Source of the DNA: GWB1-37-8 sp964646925
GTDB lineage: Bacteria > Patescibacteriota > Microgenomatia > Levybacterales > UBA12049
Length of the DNA: 16,440 nt
Direction of reading: 5' to 3'
Assembly: GCA_964646925.1 (NCBI GenBank)
Contig: CAZYIC010000025.1
Span: 1-16,440, forward strand
Positions 6,589 to 12,107 of the stretch are shown here, one piece after another; positions within the stretch are counted from its first letter, which is position 1, and each line of letters begins with the position of its first letter. The notes under the pieces are model-generated. The model worked only from the letters and a program-made list of their open reading frames with translations. It was not told the origin of the DNA and made no database searches. A program made the translations under genes and the position numbers.

Positions 6589-6594
6589 TATAAT
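6589..6594 (+). promoter_or_regulatory. Extended -10 of the small-protein/protease pair
   Basis: TGC-TATAAT (6586-6594) ends 9 nt before the ATG at 6604. A TTGACA at 6560-6565 is 23 nt upstream, too far for a standard -35, so the TGN extension probably compensates. Confidence 0.55.
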
Positions 6595-6603
6595 TGTCTC
6601 ATT

Positions 6604-6894
6604 ATGAGCGATACGATATCTTCTCAAAACAATCAATCAGCGGAAGAAATAACTAAAGTTGGAGAAAAATATTATTTTGAAAGCCTAAAAGATCAAGTAG
6701 AAAAGACAAATAATGGAGATTTTCTAGTTCTTGAAGTTGAAAGCAAAAAATCTTTTATCGATAAAGATTTAATGATTGCCTTAAATGATGCTAAAAAGGA
6801 ATTTCCCAATAAACTTTTTTTCATAGTCCAAATTGGCACTCTACAGAGACCAACTATGAATTATAAAAAAGAAAATTATGGTTGGTTACTTTGA
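6604..6894 (+). CDS. Small protein paired with the aspartic protease
   Basis: The 96-residue protein has a polar N-terminus followed by EKYYFESLKDQVEKTNNGDFLVLEVES, then an alpha/beta half with LNDAKKEFPNKLFFIVQIGTLQ. The layout (helix, 'carrying' strand, helix, strand ending in an IG motif) resembles short DUF5678-like proteins that I recall upstream of retropepsin-like proteases in prokaryotes; I hold this only as a resemblance. The longer frame from 6529 is rejected, because the ATG at 6604 follows an extended -10 by 9 nt and the extra residues would be translated promoter DNA. It overlaps the protease gene by 17 nt, which implies coupled translation. A role as partner, substrate or inhibitor of the protease is an inference. 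Confidence 0.65.
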   Translation: MSDTISSQNNQSAEEITKVGEKYYFESLKDQVEKTNNGDFLVLEVESKKSFIDKDLMIALNDAKKEFPNKLFFIVQIGTLQRPTMNYKKENYGWLL

Positions 6895-7297
6895 AGCAGG
6901 ACATTTATATATTGAATTTGAAGTCTATGGAGTTTTTACTCAAAGCAAGAGGCAAATAAAAGCTCAAATAGATACGGGATATAGCGGCTATCTAACCCTG
7001 CAATACCCAGACGCTTTCCCCTTAGGGCTTGTTCTCACTGGTACTAAGGCTTATACGATTGCTGATGGTTCAACTATGTATAGTTTTGTAGCTCTTGGGA
7101 CTATAGCCGTTGATGGAAAAGCAATAGTTATACCAATTGACATTCAACCTAAAGGGTCTATCCTTATTGGAATGCAGTTATTAAAGAAAATGGGTAAAGA
7201 TTTATTTATAGATTTCGTTAATGAAAAAATTACATTCAAAGATAAAATTGTTCAAAAACAAAGTCCACCTACGAAGACTTCGGTTTCAGCAAAATAG
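6878..7297 (+). CDS. Clan AA retropepsin-like aspartic protease
   Basis: The 139-residue protein contains the retropepsin catalytic signature IDTGYSGYLTL with Asp32-Thr-Gly, preceded by a beta-hairpin (YIEFEVYGVF...KAQ). A flap-like region follows (TIADGSTMYSFVALGTIAVDG), and then the hydrophobic ILIGMQLLKKM motif that stands in for the second half of the fold. Having one DTG in a protein of this size, it should work as a homodimer, like viral retropepsins. No signal peptide or membrane segment is seen, so it is cytoplasmic. The C-terminal tail (about 122-139) is polar and proline/serine/lysine-rich. It overlaps the preceding small-protein gene by 17 nt. The natural substrate of such bacterial proteases is not established. 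Confidence 0.8.
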   Translation: MVGYFEAGHLYIEFEVYGVFTQSKRQIKAQIDTGYSGYLTLQYPDAFPLGLVLTGTKAYTIADGSTMYSFVALGTIAVDGKAIVIPIDIQPKGSILIGMQLLKKMGKDLFIDFVNEKITFKDKIVQKQSPPTKTSVSAK

Positions 7298-7371
7298 TCT
7301 ACCTATAATCGCTATATTCTCAGTGGGCATTTTGATTTAGGGACGGCCATGGGGCGTATTATTTGGCTTAG

Positions 7372-7414
7372 ATTGCGCATAAAGTTCGCTGCTATGTAGC
7401 GCTGTACTCTTGCA
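7372..7414 (+). repeat. Hairpin repeat, copy 2
   Basis: It is a 38/43 match to 4249-4291. The stem (7381-7410) is weaker, with GCTA/TAGC intact at the top and partial pairing below. It preserves the same reading frame end (LRIKFAAM then UAG), here preceded by a possible 16-codon frame from the ATG at 7349, which is probably not a gene. Confidence 0.75.
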
Positions 7415-7437
7415 TAAAATATCCTGCTGTATTGTGG

Positions 7438-7465
7438 TTGTATTGTTGTTTAGTCAACGATACAA
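7438..7465. repeat. 11-bp hairpin upstream of tRNA-Asn
   Basis: TTGTATTGTTG and CAACGATACAA pair over 11 positions (one T-G wobble) around a 6-nt loop. No T-run follows. The 268-nt stretch between the protease gene and the tRNA holds only this, the second hairpin repeat and AT-rich spacer; no gene is seen in it. Confidence 0.45.
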
Positions 7466-7565
7466 ATATATTTACAGGTTAAAGGCTGGATTTCCTTTTG
7501 TTTTGGTGGTAAAATCTGAATAAGTTAATTTTTGACTTTGCACTTTAATTTTTAATTTGTTTCGT

Positions 7566-7637
7566 TCCCCTGTAGCTCAATGGTAGAGCAAGAAGCTGTT
7601 AACTTCGAGGTTAGAGGTTCGAGTCCTCTCGGGGGAG
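7566..7637 (+). tRNA. tRNA-Asn (anticodon GUU)
   Basis: The cloverleaf is complete. The acceptor is TCCCCTG/CGGGGGA (one T-G pair), followed by U8-A9, and the D stem is GCTC/GAGC with an AATGGTA loop. The anticodon arm has loop CTGTTAA (anticodon GTT at 34-36) and four good pairs plus an A-G at the stem base. The variable loop is 5 nt, and the T arm is AGAGG-TTCGAGT-CCTCT. The discriminator is G. CCA is not encoded (the next bases are CTG) and must be added by a CCA-adding enzyme. The DNA downstream appears to be an eroded integrated element. Confidence 0.95.
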
Positions 7638-7752
7638 CTGAGTTGTCAATTTTAGAACCTGGTGGCCTTCAAGGCTATTTGAATTCAATTCACGTAAATA
7701 TTTTTGGTGTAAATTGAGCCATTGGGAGGTTTTTAGACGATTTTCAAACCTA

Positions 7753-7773
7753 AATTGCCGGGTTCGAATCCAA
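7753..7773 (+). other. T-arm-like sequence, possible tRNA remnant
   Basis: GGGTTCGAATCC, a typical tRNA T-loop segment, is flanked by ATTG and CAAT, which pair. Upstream, TTTAGACGATTTTCAAACCT loosely resembles the D and anticodon arms of a Leu(CAA) tRNA. Acceptor pairing is absent, so it is at best a decayed tRNA fragment. The 233-nt stretch between tRNA-Asn and the gene at 7871 holds nothing else beyond the promoter at 7834. Confidence 0.3.
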
Positions 7774-7833
7774 TAGCGGGTATAAATTGCCTTGACCTAA
7801 GGTTGAGATTTACCTCAAAATAAGCAACGCCAC

Positions 7834-7862
7834 TTGACAAGTTCCTTAGTTCTTGATAAACT
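7834..7862 (+). promoter_or_regulatory. Promoter of the three-gene cassette
   Basis: A perfect -35 (TTGACA, 7834-7839) and a TAAACT -10 (7857-7862) are separated by exactly 17 nt. The -10 ends 8 nt before the ATG at 7871, so the mRNA is expected to be leaderless or nearly so. It is the best matched classical promoter in the window. Confidence 0.7.
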
Positions 7863-7870
7863 AGTTCTAC

Positions 7871-8416
7871 ATGATTGATTTTAAGAAGTTTCCTTTATCT
7901 CAAATGAAGATTCTTTTACGACTTTGGGATAATCCAGAGAAGATGGGATTTGCTGAAGGTCGTGATGAAGGCGGAAGTGTTAAGGAGTTATACCAAAAGG
8001 GGCTGGTAGAACCGGCAGGCAGAGTCAAGCGCAGGATAAGATGGAAGTTGGTAAGCGGTAAATTAAAAGAAGAAGATATCGTTTCCATGAAAAAGCTGGT
8101 GACCCCACAGTATTTAAGTTACGAAATAATAAAATGGTCCGATGGATTCCAGTTAGTTCCAGGAAGCCTCAATCTCATTGCGTCTTTTATTGTCAGGAAG
8201 GAAAATTTCGCTGCTGGTTTTGCTTTTAGAGTTGGTTATCTAGATTGGGTTGCGAAACAATTAAAGCAAGAAGATTTAATAGGTAAGGCGAAGAAGATTA
8301 TTAAAAATTATCTGGATAACAAGGAGATTAAAAATCTTGACGAGTTGACTTTTGAATACCACTCTTCTGAATTCATAGCTGTTGATAATCCGAAGTGGTG
8401 GATAAAATCAAAATAA
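7871..8416 (+). CDS. Unknown protein, first gene of a three-gene cassette
   Basis: I do not recognise this 181-residue protein. The first ~60 residues (SQMKILLRLWDNPEKMG...VKELYQKGLVEPAGRVKRRIRWKLV) look like a small helical domain ending in a basic strand, vaguely winged-helix-like, with a cluster of basic residues RVKRRIRWK at about 51-59. The remainder mixes strands (FQLVPGSLNLIASFIVRKENFAAGFAFRVGY) and helices, ending in basic residues. No membrane segment or signal peptide is present. It has its own strong promoter (TTGACA-17-TAAACT) and its stop is 12 nt before the next gene, so the three genes are probably one transcript. The location just downstream of tRNA-Asn, within the presumed mobile element, suggests a cargo gene. 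DNA binding is only a guess. Confidence 0.65.
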   Translation: MIDFKKFPLSQMKILLRLWDNPEKMGFAEGRDEGGSVKELYQKGLVEPAGRVKRRIRWKLVSGKLKEEDIVSMKKLVTPQYLSYEIIKWSDGFQLVPGSLNLIASFIVRKENFAAGFAFRVGYLDWVAKQLKQEDLIGKAKKIIKNYLDNKEIKNLDELTFEYHSSEFIAVDNPKWWIKSK

Positions 8417-8428
8417 TTTGGAAATAAA

Positions 8429-8884
8429 ATGTTAAAAATAGATTGGAATATTGTCGTTTCAATTTTAACCGCTTTAGGTATATTTGAAATAATCAAAAAA
8501 ATTCTGTTGTTTTCCTTAGAAAACAACTTAATTAAGCGGAATTTAGAAATAAGAGAAATTGCAGAAAGAGCGCTAAATTATTGCAATTGGTTGAAGCTAA
8601 GAAATTTTGAGCAACCTCTTGGTTACGAGGAAACCGCTAAATTGACACTAGATATTCTTAAGGTGGATTCATTCGATAAAAAACTTGGAGATGATTTAAT
8701 GCATCTTGTCAATAATCCTCGAATGATGAATATTCTGTATAATGATAAAGACGGAGGAGAGCGTAATAGAGATTTTATTAATAAGCTTCATAAAGAAGTT
8801 TATGAGATAAATGAAAGATTAACTGAAAAATTAAATTACCTAAGGTATAAACCAATTATTCAGGTAGGTAAATTTTCTATCTAA
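8429..8884 (+). CDS. Unknown membrane-anchored helical protein, cassette gene 2
   Basis: The 151-residue protein has one hydrophobic segment near the N-terminus (about 7-29, IVVSILTALGIFEIIKKILLF). The rest is a mostly alpha-helical polar domain with many charged residues (RNLEIREIAERALNY, NERLTEKLNYLRYK). It is likely anchored with the helical domain in the cytoplasm, because the segment is followed by KK and basic residues. I do not recognise the family. It starts 12 nt after the preceding stop, with only a weak GGA ahead of the ATG, and the next gene follows after 14 nt. Co-occurrence with another anchored protein (gene 3) suggests that a membrane complex is possible, but that is an inference. 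Confidence 0.6.
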   Translation: MLKIDWNIVVSILTALGIFEIIKKILLFSLENNLIKRNLEIREIAERALNYCNWLKLRNFEQPLGYEETAKLTLDILKVDSFDKKLGDDLMHLVNNPRMMNILYNDKDGGERNRDFINKLHKEVYEINERLTEKLNYLRYKPIIQVGKFSI

Positions 8885-8898
8885 AATCAGCAGATATA

Positions 8899-9420
8899 AT
8901 GAGAACAATAATTCAAAAACTTTATTTACTAAGAAAACAAGTATTATTAATACTGATTGTTTCTGCCATAGTTGGAGTTGCTACCTACTATCTTAAACCT
9001 GCAAAAATAAAACTACAGTTTCCCTATACGATGAAACCTGTTTCTGAAACGCAGTTTAGTTGTGAGTCTTTGATAAGCACATTTATTCATGGTGGTAATA
9101 ATGCTATTGAAAAAGGCGTGTATGGCGAATTAAACAAAGGTACAGATAAAATTGCGATAGAAATTGAAGGTGATAAGCTATACTTCTTAACTCGTGCGTC
9201 AGTTGAAGTAGGCACAGCTAAAGGTGAACCATGGAATATAGTTAAAAACTCAGGAGATAGAGTTGTGGCCCTGTATAATGGCTTAGACCAGATGGGAACG
9301 GACATAAATCTATTTATTCTTAATAAGAAAAACGGTATCGCTGTTTGGACAAAGACAAATTCCGACTTATTTGGAACTGAAAATCCGGGAGCTCAGTCAT
9401 TTTACCTGGTTTGTAGATAA
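8899..9420 (+). CDS. Unknown anchored protein, cassette gene 3
   Basis: The 173-residue protein has a basic N-terminus, a hydrophobic segment at about 14-32 (VLLILIVSAIVGVATYYL), and then a beta-rich domain that should lie outside the membrane. That domain includes TQFSCESLISTFIHGG and several short strands (KIAIEIEGDKLYFLTRASVEVG, DRVVALYNGL, INLFILNKKNGIAVWTKT). C54 and C172 could pair. Its family is not known to me. The 3' end overlaps the end of the recombinase remnant on the other strand by 19 nt, so the last residues (FYLVCR) are encoded within remnant DNA; either the gene was fused onto it, or convergent overlap is original. It completes the cassette driven from 7834. Confidence 0.6.
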   Translation: MRTIIQKLYLLRKQVLLILIVSAIVGVATYYLKPAKIKLQFPYTMKPVSETQFSCESLISTFIHGGNNAIEKGVYGELNKGTDKIAIEIEGDKLYFLTRASVEVGTAKGEPWNIVKNSGDRVVALYNGLDQMGTDINLFILNKKNGIAVWTKTNSDLFGTENPGAQSFYLVCR

Positions 9421-9809
9421 TGCCAACAAACCTTTAATAATTCTGTTTGAGTTAAGTTTTCAAAAGCCCTTAATATCTTTTCAATCGTAGCTCTAAGAAT
9501 CTCAGGGTTAGGGAGCCATAGTTGATTATCTGCGTAATTTAGTATTGTATCAAAGGGTTTTAGCCCGTCATATCTGACTAATTTACCTTCTACTCTAAGG
9601 TTCGATAGTACGAGCTTAATTAACTGCCTTCTTTCCTCAACTTCTGAACTTTTGAATAACTCATAAGCCCGATTTGACAGTTCTAACAGATATTTAGCCG
9701 TGATGTAGTAGTTGTCTTCGGCTTCTTGAAGCATGGCAAGGCGGGTATCAATATCTGCTATCTGCTCACGAAACGACTGATAGAACTTGTCATACTCATC
9801 GTCAGTAAT
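9402..9809 (-). pseudogene. C-terminal remnant of a serine recombinase
   Basis: Read on the minus strand, 135 codons from ATT at 9807-9809 to the TAA at 9402-9404 encode the conserved C-terminal helical region of large serine recombinases of the CPR type: ITDDEYDKFYQSFREQIADI, LQEAEDNYYITAKYLLELSN, SSEVEERRQLIKLVL and GLKPFDTILNYADNQLWLPN. An in-frame TGA stands immediately upstream (9810-9812). The catalytic resolvase domain, the recombinase domain and the zinc ribbon are all absent, so the protein cannot recombine DNA. The open part has an internal ATG at 9734, but expression of a fragment is unlikely. The break lies only a few nucleotides from the start of the HEPN-like gene on the other strand. 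It marks past mobile-element activity here. Confidence 0.75.
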
Positions 9810-9814
9810 TCACC

Positions 9815-10210
9815 ATGAAAAACTTACCGCTAGAACACTATCCACCTCTCGCTAGAAAAGCAGTTATTTTTTTAAATGGAGCAAAGACATTAAATGAGAT
9901 TACCAATTCAAGAGTAGGCTCTTGGGAAGCATCATATTATTTACTATCTCATGCGTTTGAACTAGCTATTAAAGCAGTCCTTAAAAAGGAAACTGGTCAA
10001 GAACCTCTTTATACTCACGATAAAGAGTTGCTTGCTGGAAAGTATGGTAAGTTTTCAGATGAAGAACTTAAAACCATAAAGGAATTAAAGCTACTTAATA
10101 ATGGTGCAGGAGGATTAAGGTATGATAATGAACCGCAAACAGAATTTTTGCCATCAACTTTCAAAAATGGCGTAAAAATAGTTGAAAGACTTCTTGAGAA
10201 ATTTGAATAG
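9815..10210 (+). CDS. HEPN-domain-like protein
   Basis: The 131-residue all-helical protein has the pattern ASYYLLSHAFELAIKAVLKKETGQEPLYTHDKELL (about 39-73), which matches the second and third helices of HEPN-fold proteins, including the frequent loop with HD. HEPN proteins act as RNases in toxin-antitoxin and defence systems, or bind nucleotides with a nucleotidyltransferase partner. The usual RNase motif R-x4-6-H is not visible, and no minimal nucleotidyltransferase gene is adjacent, so this may be a non-catalytic HEPN. No Shine-Dalgarno sequence precedes the ATG. The gene begins 5 nt beyond the in-frame stop that borders the recombinase remnant, as though inserted or retained beside it. 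Being in the accessory segment bordered by tRNA-Asn, it is a candidate defence or mobile-element gene. Confidence 0.6.
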   Translation: MKNLPLEHYPPLARKAVIFLNGAKTLNEITNSRVGSWEASYYLLSHAFELAIKAVLKKETGQEPLYTHDKELLAGKYGKFSDEELKTIKELKLLNNGAGGLRYDNEPQTEFLPSTFKNGVKIVERLLEKFE

Positions 10211-10300
10211 GCAACTAAGGAATCTTTAGGCAAAATCTACCAGAACTAACAATATCGTGGTTAAATAAATTGTTGTTGATGTAAATTGAGATTAGAATAT

Positions 10301-10315
10301 AGAATTTTCAATTCT
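10301..10315. repeat. Short inverted repeat after the HEPN gene
   Basis: AGAATT and AATTCT pair over 6 bp around TTC. It is AT-rich and weak. It is the only structured element seen between the HEPN gene and the TATAAT at 10323. Confidence 0.25.
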
Positions 10316-10322
10316 TCTAAGC

Positions 10323-10328
10323 TATAAT
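10323..10328 (+). promoter_or_regulatory. -10 box upstream of the mazG-like region
   Basis: TATAAT is preceded by GC, as in the recurrent GC-TATAAT seen elsewhere in the window. It precedes the small frame at 10349 and the mazG-like gene at 10450. No convincing -35 was found. Confidence 0.4.
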
Positions 10329-10348
10329 CAAACTCAATCTTTCGGTTA

Positions 10349-10465
10349 ATGAATAAGTCCTTTAGGGGGAGCCAGTTGGCGCTTAATATATCACAAGTTA
10401 TTTTAAAGGAGTTACATTAATCTGTTTCAGAGGAAGATATCAAACAGATATGGACACTAAAACTT
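10349..10465 (+). pseudogene. Short broken reading frame overlapping a tRNA-like end
   Basis: From the ATG at 10349 a 23-codon frame (MNKSFRGSQLALNISQVILK...) ends at a TAA (10418-10420). The same frame continues with SVSEEDIKQIWTLKL to a TAG overlapping the start of the mazG-like gene. The amino-acid texture on both sides looks protein-like, so this may be a gene broken by one nonsense change. The 10356-10372 segment inside it also matches the tRNA-Asn 3' end. Confidence 0.3.
10356..10372 (+). repeat. Degraded copy of the tRNA-Asn 3' end (possible attachment site)
   Basis: It matches 7622-7638 at 15 of 17 positions (AGTCCTYTMGGGGGAGC) in the same orientation, and both are followed by an AGTTG. 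Duplicated tRNA 3' ends are typical borders of integrated elements. The copy lies about 2.73 kb from the tRNA. Confidence 0.45.
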
Positions 10466-10776
10466 TAGAGGAATATCAAAGAGAAGTTGCAAAAATAGTT
10501 AAAAGATTCAAATTTAGCTGGTCTTCATATGTTCAATATATTCACTTGGTCGAAGAGGTTGGGGAGTTAGGCGAAGCATTAACTGTTAAAGAAGAAGACA
10601 GGCAAAAAGGATCCGGTGAAAAAGCCCAAGCCGACCATGGCAATATTGAGGAGGAATTTGGAGACATCTTATTTACTTTAATTGCATTAGCAAATAAGTA
10701 TGATGTTGATTTTTCTAAGATAATGGAAAACACTTTCATTAGGTATCAAAGAAAGCTAGAAAAATTACAGAAATAA
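10450..10776 (+). CDS. MazG-like nucleotide pyrophosphohydrolase
   Basis: The 108-residue single-domain protein carries the all-alpha NTP pyrophosphatase signature: LVEEVGELGEAL with E35, E36 and E39, then IEEEFGDILFTLIALANKYDVD with E69 and D72. These residues coordinate Mg2+ in MazG/MazG-like enzymes, which hydrolyse (d)NTPs to monophosphate and pyrophosphate. The length fits short MazG-like or iMazG proteins and not the two-domain E. coli MazG. The role could be clearing aberrant nucleotides; a link to stringent response is known for E. coli MazG but not shown here. An AGGAAG 15 nt ahead of the ATG is too far to be a standard Shine-Dalgarno sequence. It lies just outside the presumed element border and converges on msrA. 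Confidence 0.8.
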   Translation: MDTKTLEEYQREVAKIVKRFKFSWSSYVQYIHLVEEVGELGEALTVKEEDRQKGSGEKAQADHGNIEEEFGDILFTLIALANKYDVDFSKIMENTFIRYQRKLEKLQK

Positions 10777-10797
10777 GAGAGTGTCGGGAGCAGTTAC

Positions 10798-10825
10798 GGG
10801 TTTAACGCTTGATTAGTGCAAACCT
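10798..10825. terminator. Hairpin between convergent mazG-like and msrA
   Basis: GGGTTT and AAACCT pair at the base, and CGCT and AGTG pair above a small internal loop. It lies in the 76-nt gap between convergent stop codons. No T-run follows, so its role as a terminator is uncertain. Confidence 0.3.
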
Positions 10826-10852
10826 GATTCAGAGCAAACATTGTTTGAATAT

Positions 10853-11380
10853 CTACCTATATTCTTCTTTAATCTCTTCTGCAAAATCTTGCATTAATTT
10901 TCTGATTTTTGGGTCGATAACCATTGCGCAGTAGGAGTTGTTTAATTTATTCTTCTCATAATAATTTTGGTGATAGTCTTCTGCTTTGTAGAAATTTTTA
11001 AAAGGAATTATTTCCGTAACAAAGTTGGGCTGTTTTAATTTTTCTGCAGTTTCTTTTTGTTTTTCATCACGATAGAAAATTATTGATCTATATTGAGTGC
11101 CGATATCTGTGCCTTGTCTATTTAGGGTTGTTGGATCATGGGTTGCGAAAAAAACTTCCAGAAGTTTCTCATAGGAAATTATTTCCGGGTCAAATTCTAT
11201 TTGAATTGCTTCTGCGTGGTTAGTGATTCCGGAACAAACTTGCTCATATGAAGGTTTCTCAATATTTCCCCCGGAATAACCCGGTATAACTGAAATTACT
11301 CCTTTTAATCTTTTGAATATCTCTTCCGTACACCAAAAACATCCGCCTGCAAAAATAGCTCTCTCAAAAACTGGGTTCAT
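10853..11380 (-). CDS. msrA: Peptide methionine-(S)-sulfoxide reductase MsrA
   Basis: The 175-residue protein has the MsrA signature GCFWC at residues 13-17, with catalytic Cys14, then GVISVIPGYSGGN, EAIQIEFDP, FFATHDPTTLNRQGTDIGTQYRS and YHQNYYEKN. All are family-defining. It reduces methionine-S-sulfoxide in oxidised proteins and free methionine, using thioredoxin-type reductant. Cys17 and Cys151 are candidates for the resolving cysteine. The length is that of the ordinary cytosolic single-domain enzyme; no MsrB fusion or signal peptide is present. The start is the ATG at 11378-11380, without a Shine-Dalgarno sequence. It is divergent from the Crp/Fnr-type gene with a 54-nt shared upstream region, so regulation of msrA by that protein is plausible but only inferred. 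Confidence 0.95.
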   Translation of the reverse strand: MNPVFERAIFAGGCFWCTEEIFKRLKGVISVIPGYSGGNIEKPSYEQVCSGITNHAEAIQIEFDPEIISYEKLLEVFFATHDPTTLNRQGTDIGTQYRSIIFYRDEKQKETAEKLKQPNFVTEIIPFKNFYKAEDYHQNYYEKNKLNNSYCAMVIDPKIRKLMQDFAEEIKEEYR

Positions 11381-11399
11381 AAAAATTAATCTGCTTTTA

Positions 11400-11408
11400 T
11401 GCTACAAT
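11400..11408 (+). promoter_or_regulatory. Extended -10 of the Crp/Fnr-type gene
   Basis: TGC-TACAAT ends 26 nt before the ATG at 11435. It lies in the 54-nt region shared with the divergent msrA gene. There is no matching -35, which is typical of extended -10 promoters. Confidence 0.5.
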
Positions 11409-11434
11409 AAGAACGTTTATTTTGCAATCTAACG

Positions 11435-12091
11435 ATGGAAAGCAGATCAAGAAAAAAAATTGAAGATTTCTTTTCAGATACTGAGACGATTCGCTATAAA
11501 AAAGGCGAGGTGCTTATCAGAGCAGATGATTCTATACACTGGATATTTTATCTTAAAAACGGCTATGTGCGCCAGTACTCTATTACAAAAGACGGACAGG
11601 AAACAACAGTCCATATTTTTAGACCTGCATCCTATTTTCCGGTAATGATTGTTTTTGCTAAAGTTAATAATCCTTTTAATTTTGAAGCTCTATCCGACAT
11701 TGAAATCAAACGGAAACCCGTTGATGAAGTGCTTGAATTTATAAAGAATGAGCCGGATGTTCTATTCGATCTAACAACCCGTTTTGCACGGGGACTTTTT
11801 GGACTTAGCTTAAGAGTTGAGAATTTGTCATTTGAAAACGCCTATAAAAGACTTGTTCTATTTATGCTTTATTTAGCCGAGAACTTTAGCCTACCCTCAA
11901 AAAAAATAAATAACGTAACTATCGGCCTAAAACTTACTCATTCTCATATTGCCTCATATATTGGAACATCTCGTGAAACTACCAGTAAGGAAATTGAGAA
12001 ACTTGCCAAGTCCGGCGCAGTTGGCAAAAATGGACAGTTTATCGTAATCAAAAACGTAAAAAAACTCGAAGAAGAATTGTCAAACTTATAA
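11435..12091 (+). CDS. Crp/Fnr-family transcriptional regulator
   Basis: The 218-residue protein has a cyclic-nucleotide-binding-like beta-roll at about 10-115 (YKKGEVLIRADDSIHWIFYLKNGYVRQYSITKDGQETTVHIFRPASYF), a dimer helix (about 115-150), and a C-terminal winged helix-turn-helix with THSHIASYIGTSRETTSKEIEKLAKSGAV (about 170-198), the recognition-helix signature of the family. No cysteine cluster of the FNR iron-sulfur type is present, and the canonical cAMP-binding residues of CRP cannot be confirmed, so the ligand is unknown. The start is the ATG after an extended -10 box. It is divergent from msrA, which suggests control of an oxidative-stress gene, and it converges on rpoD with a 16-nt gap. 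Confidence 0.85.
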   Translation: MESRSRKKIEDFFSDTETIRYKKGEVLIRADDSIHWIFYLKNGYVRQYSITKDGQETTVHIFRPASYFPVMIVFAKVNNPFNFEALSDIEIKRKPVDEVLEFIKNEPDVLFDLTTRFARGLFGLSLRVENLSFENAYKRLVLFMLYLAENFSLPSKKINNVTIGLKLTHSHIASYIGTSRETTSKEIEKLAKSGAVGKNGQFIVIKNVKKLEEELSNL

Positions 12092-12107
12092 ATCACCTCG
12101 TAAGAAA

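Noticed and set aside
7349..7399. 16-codon frame ending in LRIKFAAM
   Set aside because: It is very short and its second half is simply the hairpin repeat; nothing supports translation.
7704..10290. 15-nt direct repeat (TTGRTGTAAATTGAG) at 7704-7718 and 10276-10290
   Set aside because: In AT-rich DNA of this size several such pairs are expected by chance, and the orientation does not fit the inverted arm sites of an integrase.
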